Source: Botryosphaeria dothidea (lineage: Eukaryota > Ascomycota > Dothideomycetes > Botryosphaeriales > Botryosphaeriaceae). From it: a stretch of DNA of 64,000 nt. Position numbers and translations under genes: made by a program. Shown in pieces: positions 10,198 through 21,624 of the stretch. The first letter of the stretch is position 1, and each line of letters begins with the position of its first letter. The stretch lies in contig WWBZ02000040.1 in NCBI GenBank assembly GCA_011503125.2, forward strand, positions 806,001-870,000. Reading direction: 5' to 3'. The notes under the pieces were generated by a model that was not told the DNA's origin, did not search any database, and was given only the letters and a program-made list of their open reading frames with translations.

Positions 10198-12265
10198 ATG
10201 ACCTCGCGACCGGGCAGGTCGCTGGGCGGCGGTCGCACCTTGGGCAGCGCAAAGGCGCTGTCGCCCGCCGCCGACCCCCGTCCGAACCACCACCAGCGCA
10301 ACTCCAGCCTGCTATCGCCATCCGAAAGCTCCGTCTCCCTCGCATCGCAGTCCTCAGTCTCGCCCGCCTCTACCATCGACCCCGAAAGCCTGACCGCCCG
10401 TGTGTCCATCGAACATTCCGACAATGTCGCCGCCGCCTCTGCCAGCTCGCGCCTCGTCTGTCCCATCTGCAACGAGGAGATGGTGACGTTGCTGCAGCTC
10501 AACCGACATCTGGACGACCTACACCAGAACCTCGAGGAAGTCGAGCAGGATGAGATCCAGACGTGGTTCCGTACACAGATGGTCAAGGCCAAGAAGTTCC
10601 AGCCGCTTGCCGTCCTGAACCAGAAGCTCAAAGGCCTGGATGTCTTCGAGTCCAACGACTCACCCTTCCTACCGGCCCCCGTCCAACTCTCCGCCGCTCA
10701 AGTGCAACCCGAAGTCTCGCGCCCGCTGGATCCAGAGGAACTAGTGACACGCGCCCACTGGCAACCATCTTCGTACGCATACTCCGATCCCTGTAGCGAG
10801 CCGATATGCGGGAAGCGGCTGGGCGCTGCCAACGGTAGCGTCAACTGTAGGAAATGCGGCAGGCTTTTCTGCGAGGAGCACACCATGTATCAAATGAAAC
10901 TTTCGCGCTCCGCTAAGCACGAACCGGTGCGCGGCATCTGGTGCCGCGTATGCGAGACTTGCTACAAATCCAGGGAGGGGTACAACGATCACAATGGCGC
11001 CGAGCGCAATCATACCGCCGCTTTCACCGCCATCCGCAGGAAACATGTCGACAAAACCAATCTGGACATTGGTCGTCTGGAGAAGCGCCTCACCAAGCTC
11101 ACCCATCTACTTGCAGATCCCCCGCCTCCTGAACCGCAGTCTGGCGCTGGAAGCCTGATTTGGCCCCTCTCTGGAGCAAAGGCCCAGCAGCGCGCCCTGG
11201 AACAGTCCATTATAGCCTGGGAAGACGATGCCAGCGTGCTGCAGTGCCCCTTTTGTCAGCAAGAATTTACCAGTTACACCTTCAGACGGCATCATTGTCG
11301 CCTCTGCGGACGTGTGGTATGTGGTGATCCAAAGCCCAATTGCTCGACAGAGGTTGGGCTGAGTGTGGCAGCGCGTAAGTCAGCCAAAGCGTCTTCTATA
11401 GGGCTCATACTGATCCCTTCGGCAGCTAACAACACCTCAGAAAAGTCGCAAGGTCAAGTTAATGTCGATGTCCGAATGTGCCGAGACTGCAAACACATCC
11501 TCTTCAGCAAAAGTGACTTTGCCCGAGAACTTTCAGAAAAGCCTCGCGATGCGCGCGCGTATGAAAACTTGGTGCAATTTGAGCGCGGCATTCGGTTGCT
11601 TCTGCCGCGGTTTCAAAAGCTTCTTTCTGCCTTGCAGTATGCATATCCATACTTGATTCCAAGGAGAGAGCTAAGATTATCCCAGGGATCCTGAACACCC
11701 TCCTTCACCAACTCAGCTACAGGATGCTACCAAAGTCCGGAAACGTCTTATGGACGCATTTGCGCAGTATGACACTGCAGCGCGCCGGATACGCGACTTT
11801 CCCACAGAATCGCCCACACAAGCTCGATTACAAAAGGCCGTCTACCAGCAAGCGTACCACTTCCTAAGTCTTCACATGCTTCCTCTCAAGTCATTGCCGA
11901 AGATACTCAAACACGCATCTCCGAATGGGGCACAATCTAAGCCAAACGGGCGTTCTAATGGGGCTCTTGCTGCAATCAAATACAACGACATTGAGAATGG
12001 CAGTGTTGCAAGTAGTAGCAGTGCAATCTCAACCATGGAAGCTGAGGAAAAGGAGCTGAGGGAGAGGTTAATTGTCCTGGAGGAGCAAAAGTTCTTCGTG
12101 CAGGAAATGATCGCAGACGCCAACCGCCGGCGCAAGTTTGACGAAGTCAGCTCATTGGCACAAAACGTTGAGGACCTGAGCAAGGAAATCGATCAAATCA
12201 ACGGCCAACTGAACCAATTAGATTTTGCGGCCGCTTATAGTGGAGAGATGTTCCCACAGAATTGA
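10198..12265 (+). CDS. PEP7: Pep7/Vac1-like tandem-FYVE endosomal tether
   Basis: Pep7/Vac1 joins PI3P, Rab5-type GTPase and the SM protein Vps45 for Golgi-to-endosome fusion. Exons 10198-11374, 11426-11636 and 11686-12265 encode about 655 residues. A Ser-rich leader precedes a C2H2 finger (CPICNEEMVTLLQLNRHLDDLH). A first, divergent FYVE finger follows (CRKCGRLFCEEH ... WCRVCETC). The second, canonical FYVE finger has CPFCQQEF, RRHHCRLCGRVVC and MCRDCK. A C-terminal coiled coil (EAEEKELRERLIVLEEQ) and the segment LQKAVYQQAYHFLSLHMLP complete the protein. Intron 1 is 51 nt and stop-free, so its retention would add 17 residues inside the second FYVE domain. The start at 10198 (MTSRPGRS) is preferred over an upstream in-frame ATG at 10015, which lies in promoter-like sequence. 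Confidence 0.93.
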
Positions 12266-13101
12266 CCTAAAAGTTCTAGTCACTTTCGCTCATGACTGGC
12301 GCCGTTTTGGTCGGTCTCTTCTGTTAGTCTCACTCTCCCTTGCGTATAACTTCGCCTTACGATCATATTTATGGCATACCGTTTTCACGGAAGCCCATTC
12401 TTACTAGCGTTCATTGTCGAAGTACTTCCCTAGTAATATCTCAGCTTCCGTGGTCGGCGCATTATCCCACGACACTTTTGAAGCATTTCTTTTTCGAGTT
12501 GACTTGTTGTGGTTCTCAAGACCACGGGTGGGAGCAATCCAGCATTGAGAGGCGTTTTTTGGGATAATCAACGGGTCATCGGGGCATGGACGGAGTACGG
12601 GCGAGGGTGCTGATCCACATTTCTGTCTTTGGAAAGTCCGCAGGGTACTTATGTCACGGCTACCTGCCGCTGGAACTGGGCATCAGTCCTGCTTCCATAT
12701 GAGAATGTCATCAAGTTTGCGTTATATGGATTGATCCATCGTTGGTGAATTGGGGAAGAGAGACAAGGTGTTTGAAAAGGACGTTGGCGGATGTAACCTA
12801 TTGAGACCCATTCCTGGCCATATCGGCCTGTTTCCAGACCTCTTGTAAGCTATTGACTAATCTATGGACTCATGCAGTACTCTTTCGGACGATTGCTCCT
12901 GCTCCATAAACTCTTTTCTCCAACTTGGGTTGCATCATTGAGTGGAAAGTGGGGCAGCGCGGGGTATTGATAAGCACAGATGTTTATTCTATCGACGGCC
13001 TGCTCTATAACTGCCAGTGCTCTCTGAAAATTCGACAAGCTCTTGTTTTCATAGAAGAGCCCCATTTTAAGCGACAGTGACCGCCCTTTCATGCTACGAT
13101 C
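12266..13101. other. Intergenic region between PEP7 homologue and second esterase
   Basis: 836 AT-richer bases with no supported gene. Short open stretches show no family motif. The region should hold the PEP7 3' end and the esterase promoter. Confidence 0.45.
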
Positions 13102-14412
13102 ATGGCTGAACCCATTAATCCCATACCGTCCAAGTACCTGGACAAGCTCGACCCCCAGTTCATCGAAGTCTATAACAAACATGCTGGTAGAACGCCGTTC
13201 CCATACTTAGTAGTGAATCAAAATGCTAACGATATGTTTACCAGCCAACCGACTCCGCGCGGACCAAGTAAGCATCGAAGAATTCCGCGCTGATCCGGCC
13301 AAGTACACGGCAACTGTACCACGTGGGCCCACTCTGCCAGTTGGCAGCGCCACAATCCACAAGATCCCGGTCAAAGAACCCCTCGGGGAGATCGAAGTTC
13401 AAGTCTACGTTCCCACAGATGACGCTATCCAGACCGGCGGCTTGAAGAATGCGGACGGCAAGCTACCCGCATACGTCAATTATCATGGAGGTGAGTTTCC
13501 ACCATCACGTCGTCGAAGTTCCCCCGAATAGAAGAGGGATATATGGGCAGAAAGGCCAAAGGAGAGGGATGCACACTAAACACAAAGGCTAACAACCAAA
13601 CAAGGCGGCTGGGTAATCGGCTCCCTCCTCACCGACGAGCCCTTCTGCCGCCAGGCCTGCCAGGCCCTCGGCGCCATCGTCGTCGACGTCAACTACCGCC
13701 ACGGCCCCGAAACGCCCTTCCCGGCCGCCGTCCACGATGCCCTCGCAGCCCTCACCTGGGTCTTCGCCAACGCGGCCTCCCTCGCCATTGACCCCACCCG
13801 CGTCGCCGTCGGCGGCTTGAGTGCGGGTGGCCACCTCAGCGCCGTGCTCGCGCACCTGGTGGTGCAGGACGAGCTCGGCTTCCCGCCGCTGAGGCTGCAG
13901 TGCCTGGTCGTGCCGTGTGTGGACATGCGGTGGACGCCTCCAGGTACAGGGACGTGCGTGGGGAAGACGGAGCTGCCGTATCGTTCGTACGTGGAGCTGG
14001 AGGACGTGCCGTGCTTGCCGCTGCATCGGATGCGGTGGTTTTTCGATTTATGGGTTGGGTTGGGAGGTGAGTTCAGGGATTCCGGGGGCGTTTAAGAAAA
14101 AAGTAACTAAGAGGATGCTGACGTGAGGTAGATGATCGACAAGAGAAGGTCAAGCAGCCGATTGCTTCGCCGCTGCTCTTCCCGTCGCATGCGGGGATCG
14201 CGCCGGCGAGTATTCACGTGGCGGAGTATGATATCCTCAAAGAGGAGGCCGAGGCTTATCATGATGCACTGAAGGCGGCCGGGACGAAGAGTGAGTTCCA
14301 TGCCTATCAAGGGATGTGCCATCCTTTTGCTATGTGGGATGGCGCTCTTGACAAGGGGAAAGAGTGCAACAAGAATAGGATTGAAGCGCTCAGGGCAGCG
14401 CTCAAGCTATGA
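13102..14412 (+). CDS. Alpha/beta-hydrolase, HSL-type esterase (second copy of the fold)
   Basis: Exons 13102-13186, 13245-13490, 13605-14066 and 14132-14412 encode about 357 residues, all joined in phase 1. The oxyanion motif NYHGGGWVIG spans the second intron. DVNYRHGPETPFPAA corresponds to the DYRLAPEHPFPAA block. The nucleophile elbow is GGLSAGGHLSA. The likely acid is in VAEYDILKEEA and the His in GMCHPFAMWD. There is no signal peptide, so the enzyme is probably intracellular. It is clearly a different paralogue from the esterase at 5066-6224, with little identity outside the motifs. Substrate is unknown. Intron 2 is 114 nt, longer than most here. The junction at 14066/14132 (GLGDDRQEKV) fits the frame, but its donor lies in a G/T-rich run. 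Confidence 0.86.
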
Positions 14413-14826
14413 GGTCATACCAAAGATTCCCCATTTTATTCGGTGCTCTTCCTTGTGCTGCGTGACAAGAAATGCTGTGCTTGAAAGCATTTGAGCAGCT
14501 AGTGGAAGTACGCGTAGAGAATTAAATCACTTGGTAAAATTTCATAGGAAGCACTATTAAACTGAGTAGTACTGGAGTCATCATCTAGGAACTGACGACT
14601 CGAAAAGAACAGACGAGCAATGCGGGTATGTCAAAAACGAAAAGAAGACGACTGAGGTGCGGAAAAACAACCAACGCTGCGAACACCCCAAAAATGCGCC
14701 AATCGTGACAAGTCCACCCAGTCCTGCCGAATAAAAAGAGCACCTCCAGTGATCGTGGCTTATGTACGAACGCCACCCATAGTCCCATAACCAATGGCAA
14801 CAAAAGTAATAAAAAAAAGCGCATCC
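14413..14826. other. Convergent intergenic region
   Basis: 414 bases lie between the esterase stop and the SPO71-like stop. A hydrophobic open frame on the minus strand (14585-14824) falls immediately downstream of the SPO71-like stop and looks like AT-rich 3' sequence rather than a gene. Confidence 0.4.
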
Positions 14827-17800
14827 CTATGCATCCCCCACAAGCCTGATCTCCTCCGCTTGCGCTAACCTCTCACACTCCGTCTGGATGGCCAACACCC
14901 AATGATCCCTCTCCGCACGACTCCTTGCCTTGAACATCATCGTATTCCCCGGTACACCTAGCTGGCTGACCAGCTTGAACCTGCTCCTCCGCCCACCCTC
15001 CTTCTCCCTGACCTCCTTCTCCCTCGGGTCATCTCCGCCCCTCCTGAAGAGGCTTTTCTTCCGGCCGTGCCAGATGGCAAAGCATGTCATGTAATCTTCA
15101 TCGGTACTCGTCCAGCCGTCCTCGAGATAGATGCGCGGTAGCGCCGTGTGGCCGGGCTTGTTGTTGTCGAAGGTGCGGTTCTGGTAGAGCAGGTCGTTTT
15201 CGGTGAGCAGGCCAGAGTAGAGGTAGCAGTCGCGCAGGTCGAGGGTGGAGATGTGCTCGTGGTGGATGTGCTGCAGTTGCTTGCCCGTGGACTTGCGGAG
15301 CGAGTCTTGGAAGATGAGGAGGGTGCCGGAGGAGAGGATTACGGAGCAGCGGGTGAAGGTGGCGTGCCGGCGGGGTTTGCGGAAGAGGACACCTGAGATC
15401 TGTGCCGAGGTTAGTATATCCTATTGTATTTACTCGCAAAGCGCGACTTACGTGGATGGAACGACATGCGGAGATACCGCAGAGGTTGTACAGGTTCGGA
15501 CTGGCGTGAGCATGGGACACCTCCCATTTCCTTGCGAACTGCCCAACGATCGCTTCCGTCTCTTCATCGATGTTGAGAAGGTTGAGGTTGTATTTTCGGA
15601 TCGTCTTGTAAAGCTGGATATCTGTTGTGCAGCGATACTTCCAATATTTTGCAAGTTGACGAAGACGCTTTACCCATTCCTTCTTGGTCATCTTGTCAAA
15701 GGCCTGCAGTCATTGCGTCAGCATATCCTATAATAACCATAGGTGGTTCCGAACAATGCTTACCTGAAGGCGGACGACAAGACCATTACGTAGAACGATT
15801 TCGAATGTTCTCTCGTCATCAAATTCCGTCGTGACTCCATCGTCCTCCGCGGTATCATCAACATCCTGATCGAAATCGACATCCGAGCCTTCGTCAATGT
15901 TTTCATCAGTAGCTGATGCCCCGCGATGTGCCTTTCTGACTTTCTTGACGTTGCAGAGATTTATGTAGCCGTCGCATTTCAGAAGCAGATTCGTCTTCCT
16001 TTCCGCTTCATCAGCTGCGTCCCTATCACGGTACTTGATGTCTTCTTCCGTGGCACGCGTGCCATTTGCTAGCCATTCAATTTGTCCGTCCTTGATCGGA
16101 TAAGGATTCACCTTTGCGGCATTAGCACCCTGCAAGAATTTCGAAGTAGGCGAAGCTTACGGCGTAAATCAGAGGAGTTCCTTTTGTTATTTCGCGGGCC
16201 GATGGTACTCTCAAATCCCCAGAACCAGGTAGTTTTGGCGGCGGTGGTGGGACTGCCTTGGCAGGACGGGAAAACACCAAGTAGTTATCATGCGTCGAGA
16301 AGTAAAGTCGCTTGAAAAACATGCGACCCAGTCTCTTATCAACGCCCCTTTGGCTTGTCAATCTAATCAAAAACCCTTCCACTGGAACAGGTTCCTCGAT
16401 GATGTTGTCTTTTTTAGTCGTTGCCCTCGTGGGATAGTGTTCTTTGGGGCGTAGTTCCAGCTCATGAGTGCGTGCCATAGCAATGGAGCCGTACATGTTC
16501 AGCTCATTCGGGCCATGGATCCATTCAAGACGGTCGTAGCGCTTCCAGGCAAGGCCCATGCGCTCTGTTTCAGTCCAGTGCTTGACCATTTCGGCGTAGT
16601 CTGTTGTCTGGCTGAGCATCTCCATGGCACGTTTAATGATATTGCTGGCGACGGCCTGCTCCTTTTGAACTGCCTGCGCCATGGCTTCGGTGTTACCTTT
16701 GGCGGCCTCTTCCATCTCTTTGGATGTCTCCAGATACTGGAATGGGTTCTCCAGGCGGAGGCTCACATCCAGATCAGGTACATTGATTTGCAGCTCCGCG
16801 GCTCGGCTCCATCCCAAAATCTTCCTGAGGAAGGTGTACCACTCAGCGGCGCTTGAACCTGAACGAGGCCGCATGATGAACATTTTAGTTCCTTTCCGCC
16901 ATGGCGTCCACATTACCACGGTCTTGTCCAGCGAAGAATAGAGATTGACTCTCGTGTACTTTGGGCTCAGTTTGACCTCATGTTTAGCCTTCTTCCGATT
17001 CTTTGACCCTTCCACAGCCGCAATCACCTATCCGAGAGGCATGATTAGCAAGATACAAAATAGTCATAAGACCACGCGATCTTTTCAGTGGAAAGCATGT
17101 TCAAGTAACGTCATGTAGCAGTACGGGAAACAGAAGAAGTACCTACGCGTGTCTTGTACATCTGAAGGATGAAGGGCACATCTGGGTGTTCATCATCATC
17201 ATTATCTCGGCACACGACGATATACTCTCGCCATTTCTCGGTGGTTCTCGATTCGACCTTGTGCGCTTCATTTTCATCAAAGTCTTCACCAATCTCGGCA
17301 AGAGTCGCGTCAACGCGCACCAGCATCTTGTCCATTTTGACTATCTGGCCGTCACGAATCTTGGCTTTCCGAAGACGCGATCTCTTTCGATGAAGACCGG
17401 CTTGGGCCAGCCGCGCCTTGGCTTGGATCTCGGCCCGCTTGGAGTCATCAGGTACATCGAACTTCACGAAGCTGCGGCCAGTTTCTTCTCTCGCCTGAGT
17501 TGTTCCATTCAACTGCTCCGTCGCTGAAGCTCGAGGAACAGAGTCAGCTTTGGGTAGCAACGAAGACGTAGAAGCATCACCACGCGGAGAAGGAACTTGG
17601 AGACTGCTCTCGGCCATTGATATTGCACGGAGCTCAGGGCTCGGTAGAGACAGCGGCTCTTCGTTGGCGGTGACGTACGAGCCTGTGTTATCTCTTTTGT
17701 AAGCAGGTCTCGCCTTCTTTTTCTTGTCTGGCTTGTGGCTATTTGCTGTACTGGAACGTTGTAGGTGGCCCCTTTGCCGCAACTCTAGCTCCTCGTCTAC

Positions 17801-18243
17801 AATGGCGCCATCTGTATTGCTCGCTCGTGGGACAGCAACAGAAGAGCCAATCCCAGCCGCTCTTTCTTCAGCGCCGACGCCATGGCTTTCGTCTGTAACG
17901 TCGTCGGGCTGGGGGAAGCTTATGCGGAAAGACCTTGAGGTCTGTGGTGAGTCGAGACCGGAAGTGCGTCGGTCGCGGGTGACGTTGATGTTTGTTGTGA
18001 AGGTAGCAGCGCGGGAGGAATAGTTTATGTGCAGGTGGTGCTTGTACCAATCGCGACGATGCGACTTGAGCCAGCCCTCGGGGATTGGGCCGATGAAGCA
18101 GCGGCGCGAGGTGAGATAGAGGTGCTCGGGGGTAGCATGTTGCTGCTGAGCTGTCAGTGGGGCGCAATAGGTGGAGCCTGCAGGAGGTAACGGACCAGGC
18201 GCTGGGCGGTGTAGGAATCGGGCTCAAGTCCACCGGCGTCCAT
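14827..18243 (-). CDS. SPO71: Spo71/Mug56-like PH-domain protein
   Basis: Spo71 and fission-yeast Mug56 act at the prospore membrane during sporulation. Exons 18243-18196, 18145-17147, 17027-16161, 16111-15764, 15703-15452 and 15399-14827 give about 1028 residues, similar to the family. Near the N-terminus CFIGPIPEGWLKSHRRDWYK matches the conserved start of the family's N-terminal domain. A long disordered, Ser-rich and basic stretch follows. The PH-like blocks then begin: LSPKYTRVNLYSSLDKTVVMW, a helical segment, and VEGFLIRLTSQRG...RLYFSTHDNYLVFSRP. The C-terminal PH part ends with MTCFAIWHGRKKSLF and FKARSRAERDHWVLAIQTECERL. Exon 1 (MDAGGLEPDSYTAQRL) and its GTCCGT donor are the least certain; all later junctions keep phase 0. 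Family placement comes from remembered motif similarity; the sporulation role is inferred. Confidence 0.8.
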
Positions 18244-19041
18244 TATGGGGCGAGGACAGTGAGACAAGGGCGCCGCGAGCGAGAAGTGCGACGGGTGAGC
18301 TCAGAGGGGAGAGGAGGTAGGTGGTGCGGGGGAAGTGTAAGCAAGGAGGGCGAACGGGCGCCTAGAAGGCAGGTAGCATGGCGGTCAGAGGAATAATTAA
18401 ACATTAGGGAGCCGCAGAGGGCGGGTTGAAGTTGCGCAGGCAGCTGGCAGCAGCTGGCAGTCTGGTCTTGGACGGCGGCCGAGATGTGGCTAGTGGGCGC
18501 CCGCCTCCCCAAGGGCCAGGCTCATTCCCTGTTGCATCCCTGCTGCACATCATGTCCAGACACGCCTGCGCTCTGTGCGAATTCCACCGTCTGCTCTCGT
18601 CCCACTCTCCATCTCCTCCTTCCCGCTGCCGCCAGTTGCGCTGAGTCTTCCAAATCAATTCGACCATCATCTGAGGCTGTGCACTGCGCTGAACACAAAA
18701 TCAAGTCCTTGAAGACATACCGAAATTGAAATTGCACTGCACCTAAACGCCCAATCGGCGTCCATCTTGCCTGTCTAATTCTTCTATCAGACCCACAAGA
18801 AGCATATCGGCACAGCCAAATGGGCAGCAACGCCAGAGCATGAACCAGCAGTGATGTCAGATGCGATTGCGTCCACCATGTCTATCATGGCCACCGACGA
18901 AGACACCGTGTAAGCCCGCACTGCCGACTTCCGTCGTGCCGGCCCGATCCTTGTCACGCTGTGCACAGAGGGGTATCGCAGCCGAAGGTCAGCGCTAAAT
19001 GTGATTTTCCCATAGAGGGTCAGATTAATGTAAGTGGTATG

Positions 19042-19120
19042 GGGAGTGGAAGTATTCGTCCGGATGGGTTTGTTCCTAAAAATACAATACGCCTGCGTCC
19101 GGACGAATGCTTCGACTCCC
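19042..19120. repeat. Imperfect inverted repeat (hairpin)
   Basis: Arms at 19042-19064 and 19098-19120 are about 23 bases each and pair except for two or three positions. The core ATTCGTCCGGA is matched by TCCGGACGAAT. They are separated by about 33 bases. It may be a small MITE-like remnant or a structured element; no target-site duplication was identified. Confidence 0.6.
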
Positions 19121-19298
19121 TTCACAGTTATGCTTGCTAGAGGTCGCCGCCGCTAACCATCGGCTGTAGCGCCTGTGTGGCTGCCTCGATTAATTATCTC
19201 GGGTGGAGAAAATCCAGCCCAAGAGCTGCTTTGCCTGAAGTTTCAGGTACTATCTTATATCAACCTTCGTAGTTCGTAATGTGCGACACTCGTTTGCT

Positions 19299-19314
19299 AT
19301 CAGATGCATCTGAT
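19299..19314. repeat. Perfect 16-base palindrome
   Basis: ATCAGATGCATCTGAT reads the same on both strands. It lies about 190 bases left of the transposon terminal repeat. Function unknown; it could be chance. Confidence 0.6.
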
Positions 19315-19501
19315 ATTCAACCATCAGATGGGCGCATGCATAACCAGAGACTCGAATGGGTCAAAGGTAGCAATGCTTGAGCATTGACCATTTCCTAGGC
19401 AGGTAACTCGTATGCCCACTGTCTCTATAGACTGTGTCCTCCTACCAACTACATATCTTCAGAGGCTCATGGACCATTGCTCTTACCAGCATACAGTACT
19501 A

Positions 19502-19519
19502 GGACAAAAGTCTGCGCGA
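19502..19519 (+). repeat. Left terminal inverted repeat of the transposon
   Basis: Eighteen bases, identical to the complement of 20811-20828. Confidence 0.9.
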
Positions 19520-19583
19520 AATTAAGCGAGACGCGTCAAAACGCGCAACACGCGTCACACCTCTCCTCCTTGCATACCACCTT

Positions 19584-20678
19584 ATGCCTCCACAACGCAC
19601 TCCTTTACAAGAGCTCTTTGGCGAGCATAATAAGAATCATGAGTTCTCTCCATACCAACGTGGAATGCTGGCTGCCGCGCGTGCAATGGGTCACAGAACC
19701 ACCTAGATTTCAAAGCAGCTACACACGCCTGAATCGTCAATTCGCACCACCCTCTCCCGCGCGCCATTACGCAACGAAGGACGCTCACAACTACGTTCCG
19801 GCAGGCCAAAGGTCCTCTCAGATCAAGACCAAAGGCATATCTTACGCATCGTACGGAATAATCCAAAGTTCACCTATTAGGAGGTCAGAGAAGCCACAGG
19901 CGTAACCTGCTGTGCCCGTACCCTCTCACGGTTCCTGGACACCTATAATATCAAGAAATGGCGCGCTACAGGCCGCCCAGAGCTACGTGAGGAGCACGTA
20001 GCAATCAGGCTTGCCTGGGCGCTTGAGCATGTGGACTGGACTGAAGCGCAATAGGCTAAGGTTATCTGGTCAGATGAGTGCTCTGCAGAGCGTGGCAAGG
20101 GCGAAGAGAGGGAGTGGGTTTTTCGCACACCATGCCAGAAGTGGGACCCAGGTATGATCCAGCCATATAAAAAGGGTAAGGATATATCTATTATGGTATG
20201 GGCAGGCTTCTCTGGCAAGCGTGGGAGGTCACCCTTACACGTAATGATACGTGATCCGTTATCCAAGAGGGGTGGCTACTCAGCCGACTCCTATCTTGAA
20301 GTACTAGAGCAAAATATACCAAAGGTTTGGCGCAGAGGCATGCTATTCATGCAGGATAATGCGCCTATCCATACAGCTATTAAAGTACGCGATTGGTTCA
20401 CCCAAAAGCGTGTTAATATGATAGACTGGCCACCATATAGTCCAGATCTAAATCCTATCGAACACCTCTGGTTTCACCTTAAGGCTATAGTCTTAAGGCT
20501 CTATCCAGAGCTTAGTGAACTACGTGGAAATATAGATTATATTAGAGAGAAGCTTGGGTAGGCATTACAAGAGGCGTGGAAGGCATTACCACAGTCATTA
20601 TTTAATAATGTACTAGGTAGTATGAAGCGGAGGTGTGAGGCAGTTATCCAGGCAGAGGGCTGGCATACGAAGTACTAG
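19584..20678 (+). pseudogene. Tc1/mariner transposase (DDE_3), four in-frame TAG stops
   Basis: One frame of 364 codons runs from ATG 19584 to TAG 20676-20678 with no frameshift. It is interrupted only by TAG codons at 19704, 19878, 20052 and 20559. The N-terminus has a helix-turn-helix region (SPYQRGMLAAARAMGHRTT onward). The catalytic triad region shows VIWSDECS (first Asp), FMQDNAPIHTA (second Asp) and YSPDLNPIEHLW (Glu). The C-terminus ends GWHTKY. At least the third and fourth stops sit where the family has Trp (TGG to TAG), and the others fit CAG or TGG to TAG. All are CpA/TpG-context transitions, as expected of RIP. The gene is therefore dead in this copy; a related active copy may exist elsewhere. 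Confidence 0.93.
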
Positions 20679-20810
20679 TATAAAACCAAGGCGAAAATCG
20701 ATCTCCCTGGTCAATTCTGACTTAGTAGTAGCTTACTACGAGCTTCAGGAAGCGTGCATTGAGAAAAGGCGACTTTGGTTTTCATTGGGGTGATCGCCTT
20801 GGTACGCGAC

Positions 20811-20828
20811 TCGCGCAGACTTTTGTCC
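20811..20828 (-). repeat. Right terminal inverted repeat of the transposon
   Basis: Eighteen bases, exact complement of 19502-19519. Confidence 0.9.
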
Positions 20829-21236
20829 AGTGATTGTATGTCTCAACATTTCTTATGGGCTCTCTCCCAGTAGGCACTTTCCTCACGTTGTCAGCAAATA
20901 TCAGGACGTTCGTCGGACCCGGGCCGTCCCTACCAACATCAGCAATACCGCAACGCAATCCTCAAACACCCCCAGCGGCTTCCCATCAAACCACCTCAAC
21001 AGCCATGCCTTCCCTATGCTCCACTCCGCTGATGTTCTCGCGCTCCCTCTCCTGGCACACCCGTCTTACGAGCCCTCCAAGCCGGCGCAGATATAACCTC
21101 TACATCCAAATTCCCAAGCATAGTAACAGTCACAATATCTGCCCACAACCGCATCATCCTTGCATACTCAACGAGATTCACAGAACATCCATCAGCCCCG
21201 AGTGCCGCGACCGACGCCCAACGCGCGGCACCCATC
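20829..21236. other. Spacer right of the transposon
   Basis: 408 C/A-rich bases lead into the small gene at 21237 and probably serve as its 5' region. No gene recognised. Confidence 0.4.
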
Positions 21237-21624
21237 ATGAATAGCGACGACCGCAAGAGAAAGCGCGCCATGATTCGCATCGAGATCCGCAGCTATGGCG
21301 ATGTCGATCCCCGCAGCCGCGAGGTGTGCGGTAGCACATCATGGGAGGTAAGTCTAAAGACGAAGACGGAAAGGCCACAAAAAAAACTTGTTCCTCATAC
21401 TCCTCTCATAGAAGCTCCACCAAACTGCCTTCGATGTCTTCGAGCGTGATCCAGCCGAGTACTGTGTCTACCTCTTCACGAAGATGAATCCACACTACCA
21501 CAGAAAGACGACCATGAGCCGCACTCTTTGGACCAGGGGGATTTACCACCACTTGAATATGTCCAGATTGGGGGACGGCTTGTTCGTCATCTATGCGCGC
21601 TTCATAAGGAAATGGGTTGAATAG
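21237..21624 (+). CDS. Small hypothetical protein, two exons
   Basis: Exons 21237-21347 and 21412-21624, joined in phase 0 by a consensus GTAAGT...CATAG intron of 64 nt, encode about 107 residues. The N-terminus is strongly basic (MNSDDRKRKRAMIRIEIR). The C-terminal exon reads HQTAFDVFERDPAEYCVYLF and ends FVIYARFIRKWVE. I do not recognise the family. There is no signal peptide or clear membrane span. The good splice signals and codon-like composition of exon 2 support a gene, but its closeness to the transposon relic means it could also be the tail of a disrupted gene. Confidence 0.45.

Larger units (their letters stand above)
18244..19501. other. Gene-poor island left of the transposon
   Basis: 1.26 kb hold the SPO71-like promoter (GC-rich to about 18400), then AT-richer DNA. 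A short frame at 18864 (MSDAIASTMSIMATDEDTV, then stop) could be a first exon, because a GTGTAAGC donor-like site overlaps the stop, but no following exon is recognisable. Two inverted repeats are listed separately. I see no convincing gene. Confidence 0.4.
19502..20828 (+). mobile_element. Tc1/mariner-type DNA transposon relic
   Basis: The element is bounded by an 18-base terminal inverted repeat: GGACAAAAGTCTGCGCGA at 19502-19519 and its exact complement at 20811-20828. Similarity may extend two or three bases outward on each side (CTA versus ACT), where a one-base difference obscures the TA target duplication. The single internal gene is a DDE transposase read from 19584. At about 1.33 kb the element is nearly full length. 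It is transposition-incompetent as it stands because the transposase has four stops. Confidence 0.92.

Noticed and set aside
14585..14824. Hydrophobic 79-codon frame just after the SPO71-like stop
   Set aside because: It lies entirely in the AT-rich 3' region, begins with a poly-T-derived Phe/Leu run and has no partner exon.
16130..16160. A 31-nt intron in the SPO71-like gene
   Set aside because: Too short; using the next acceptor (AAAG at 16112) gives a 49-nt intron with a GCTAAT branch site and restores VNPYPIKDGQIEW.
18864..18923. Short frame MSDAIASTMSIMATDEDTV with a donor-like end
   Set aside because: No second exon with a consistent frame could be found before the transposon, so no gene is called.
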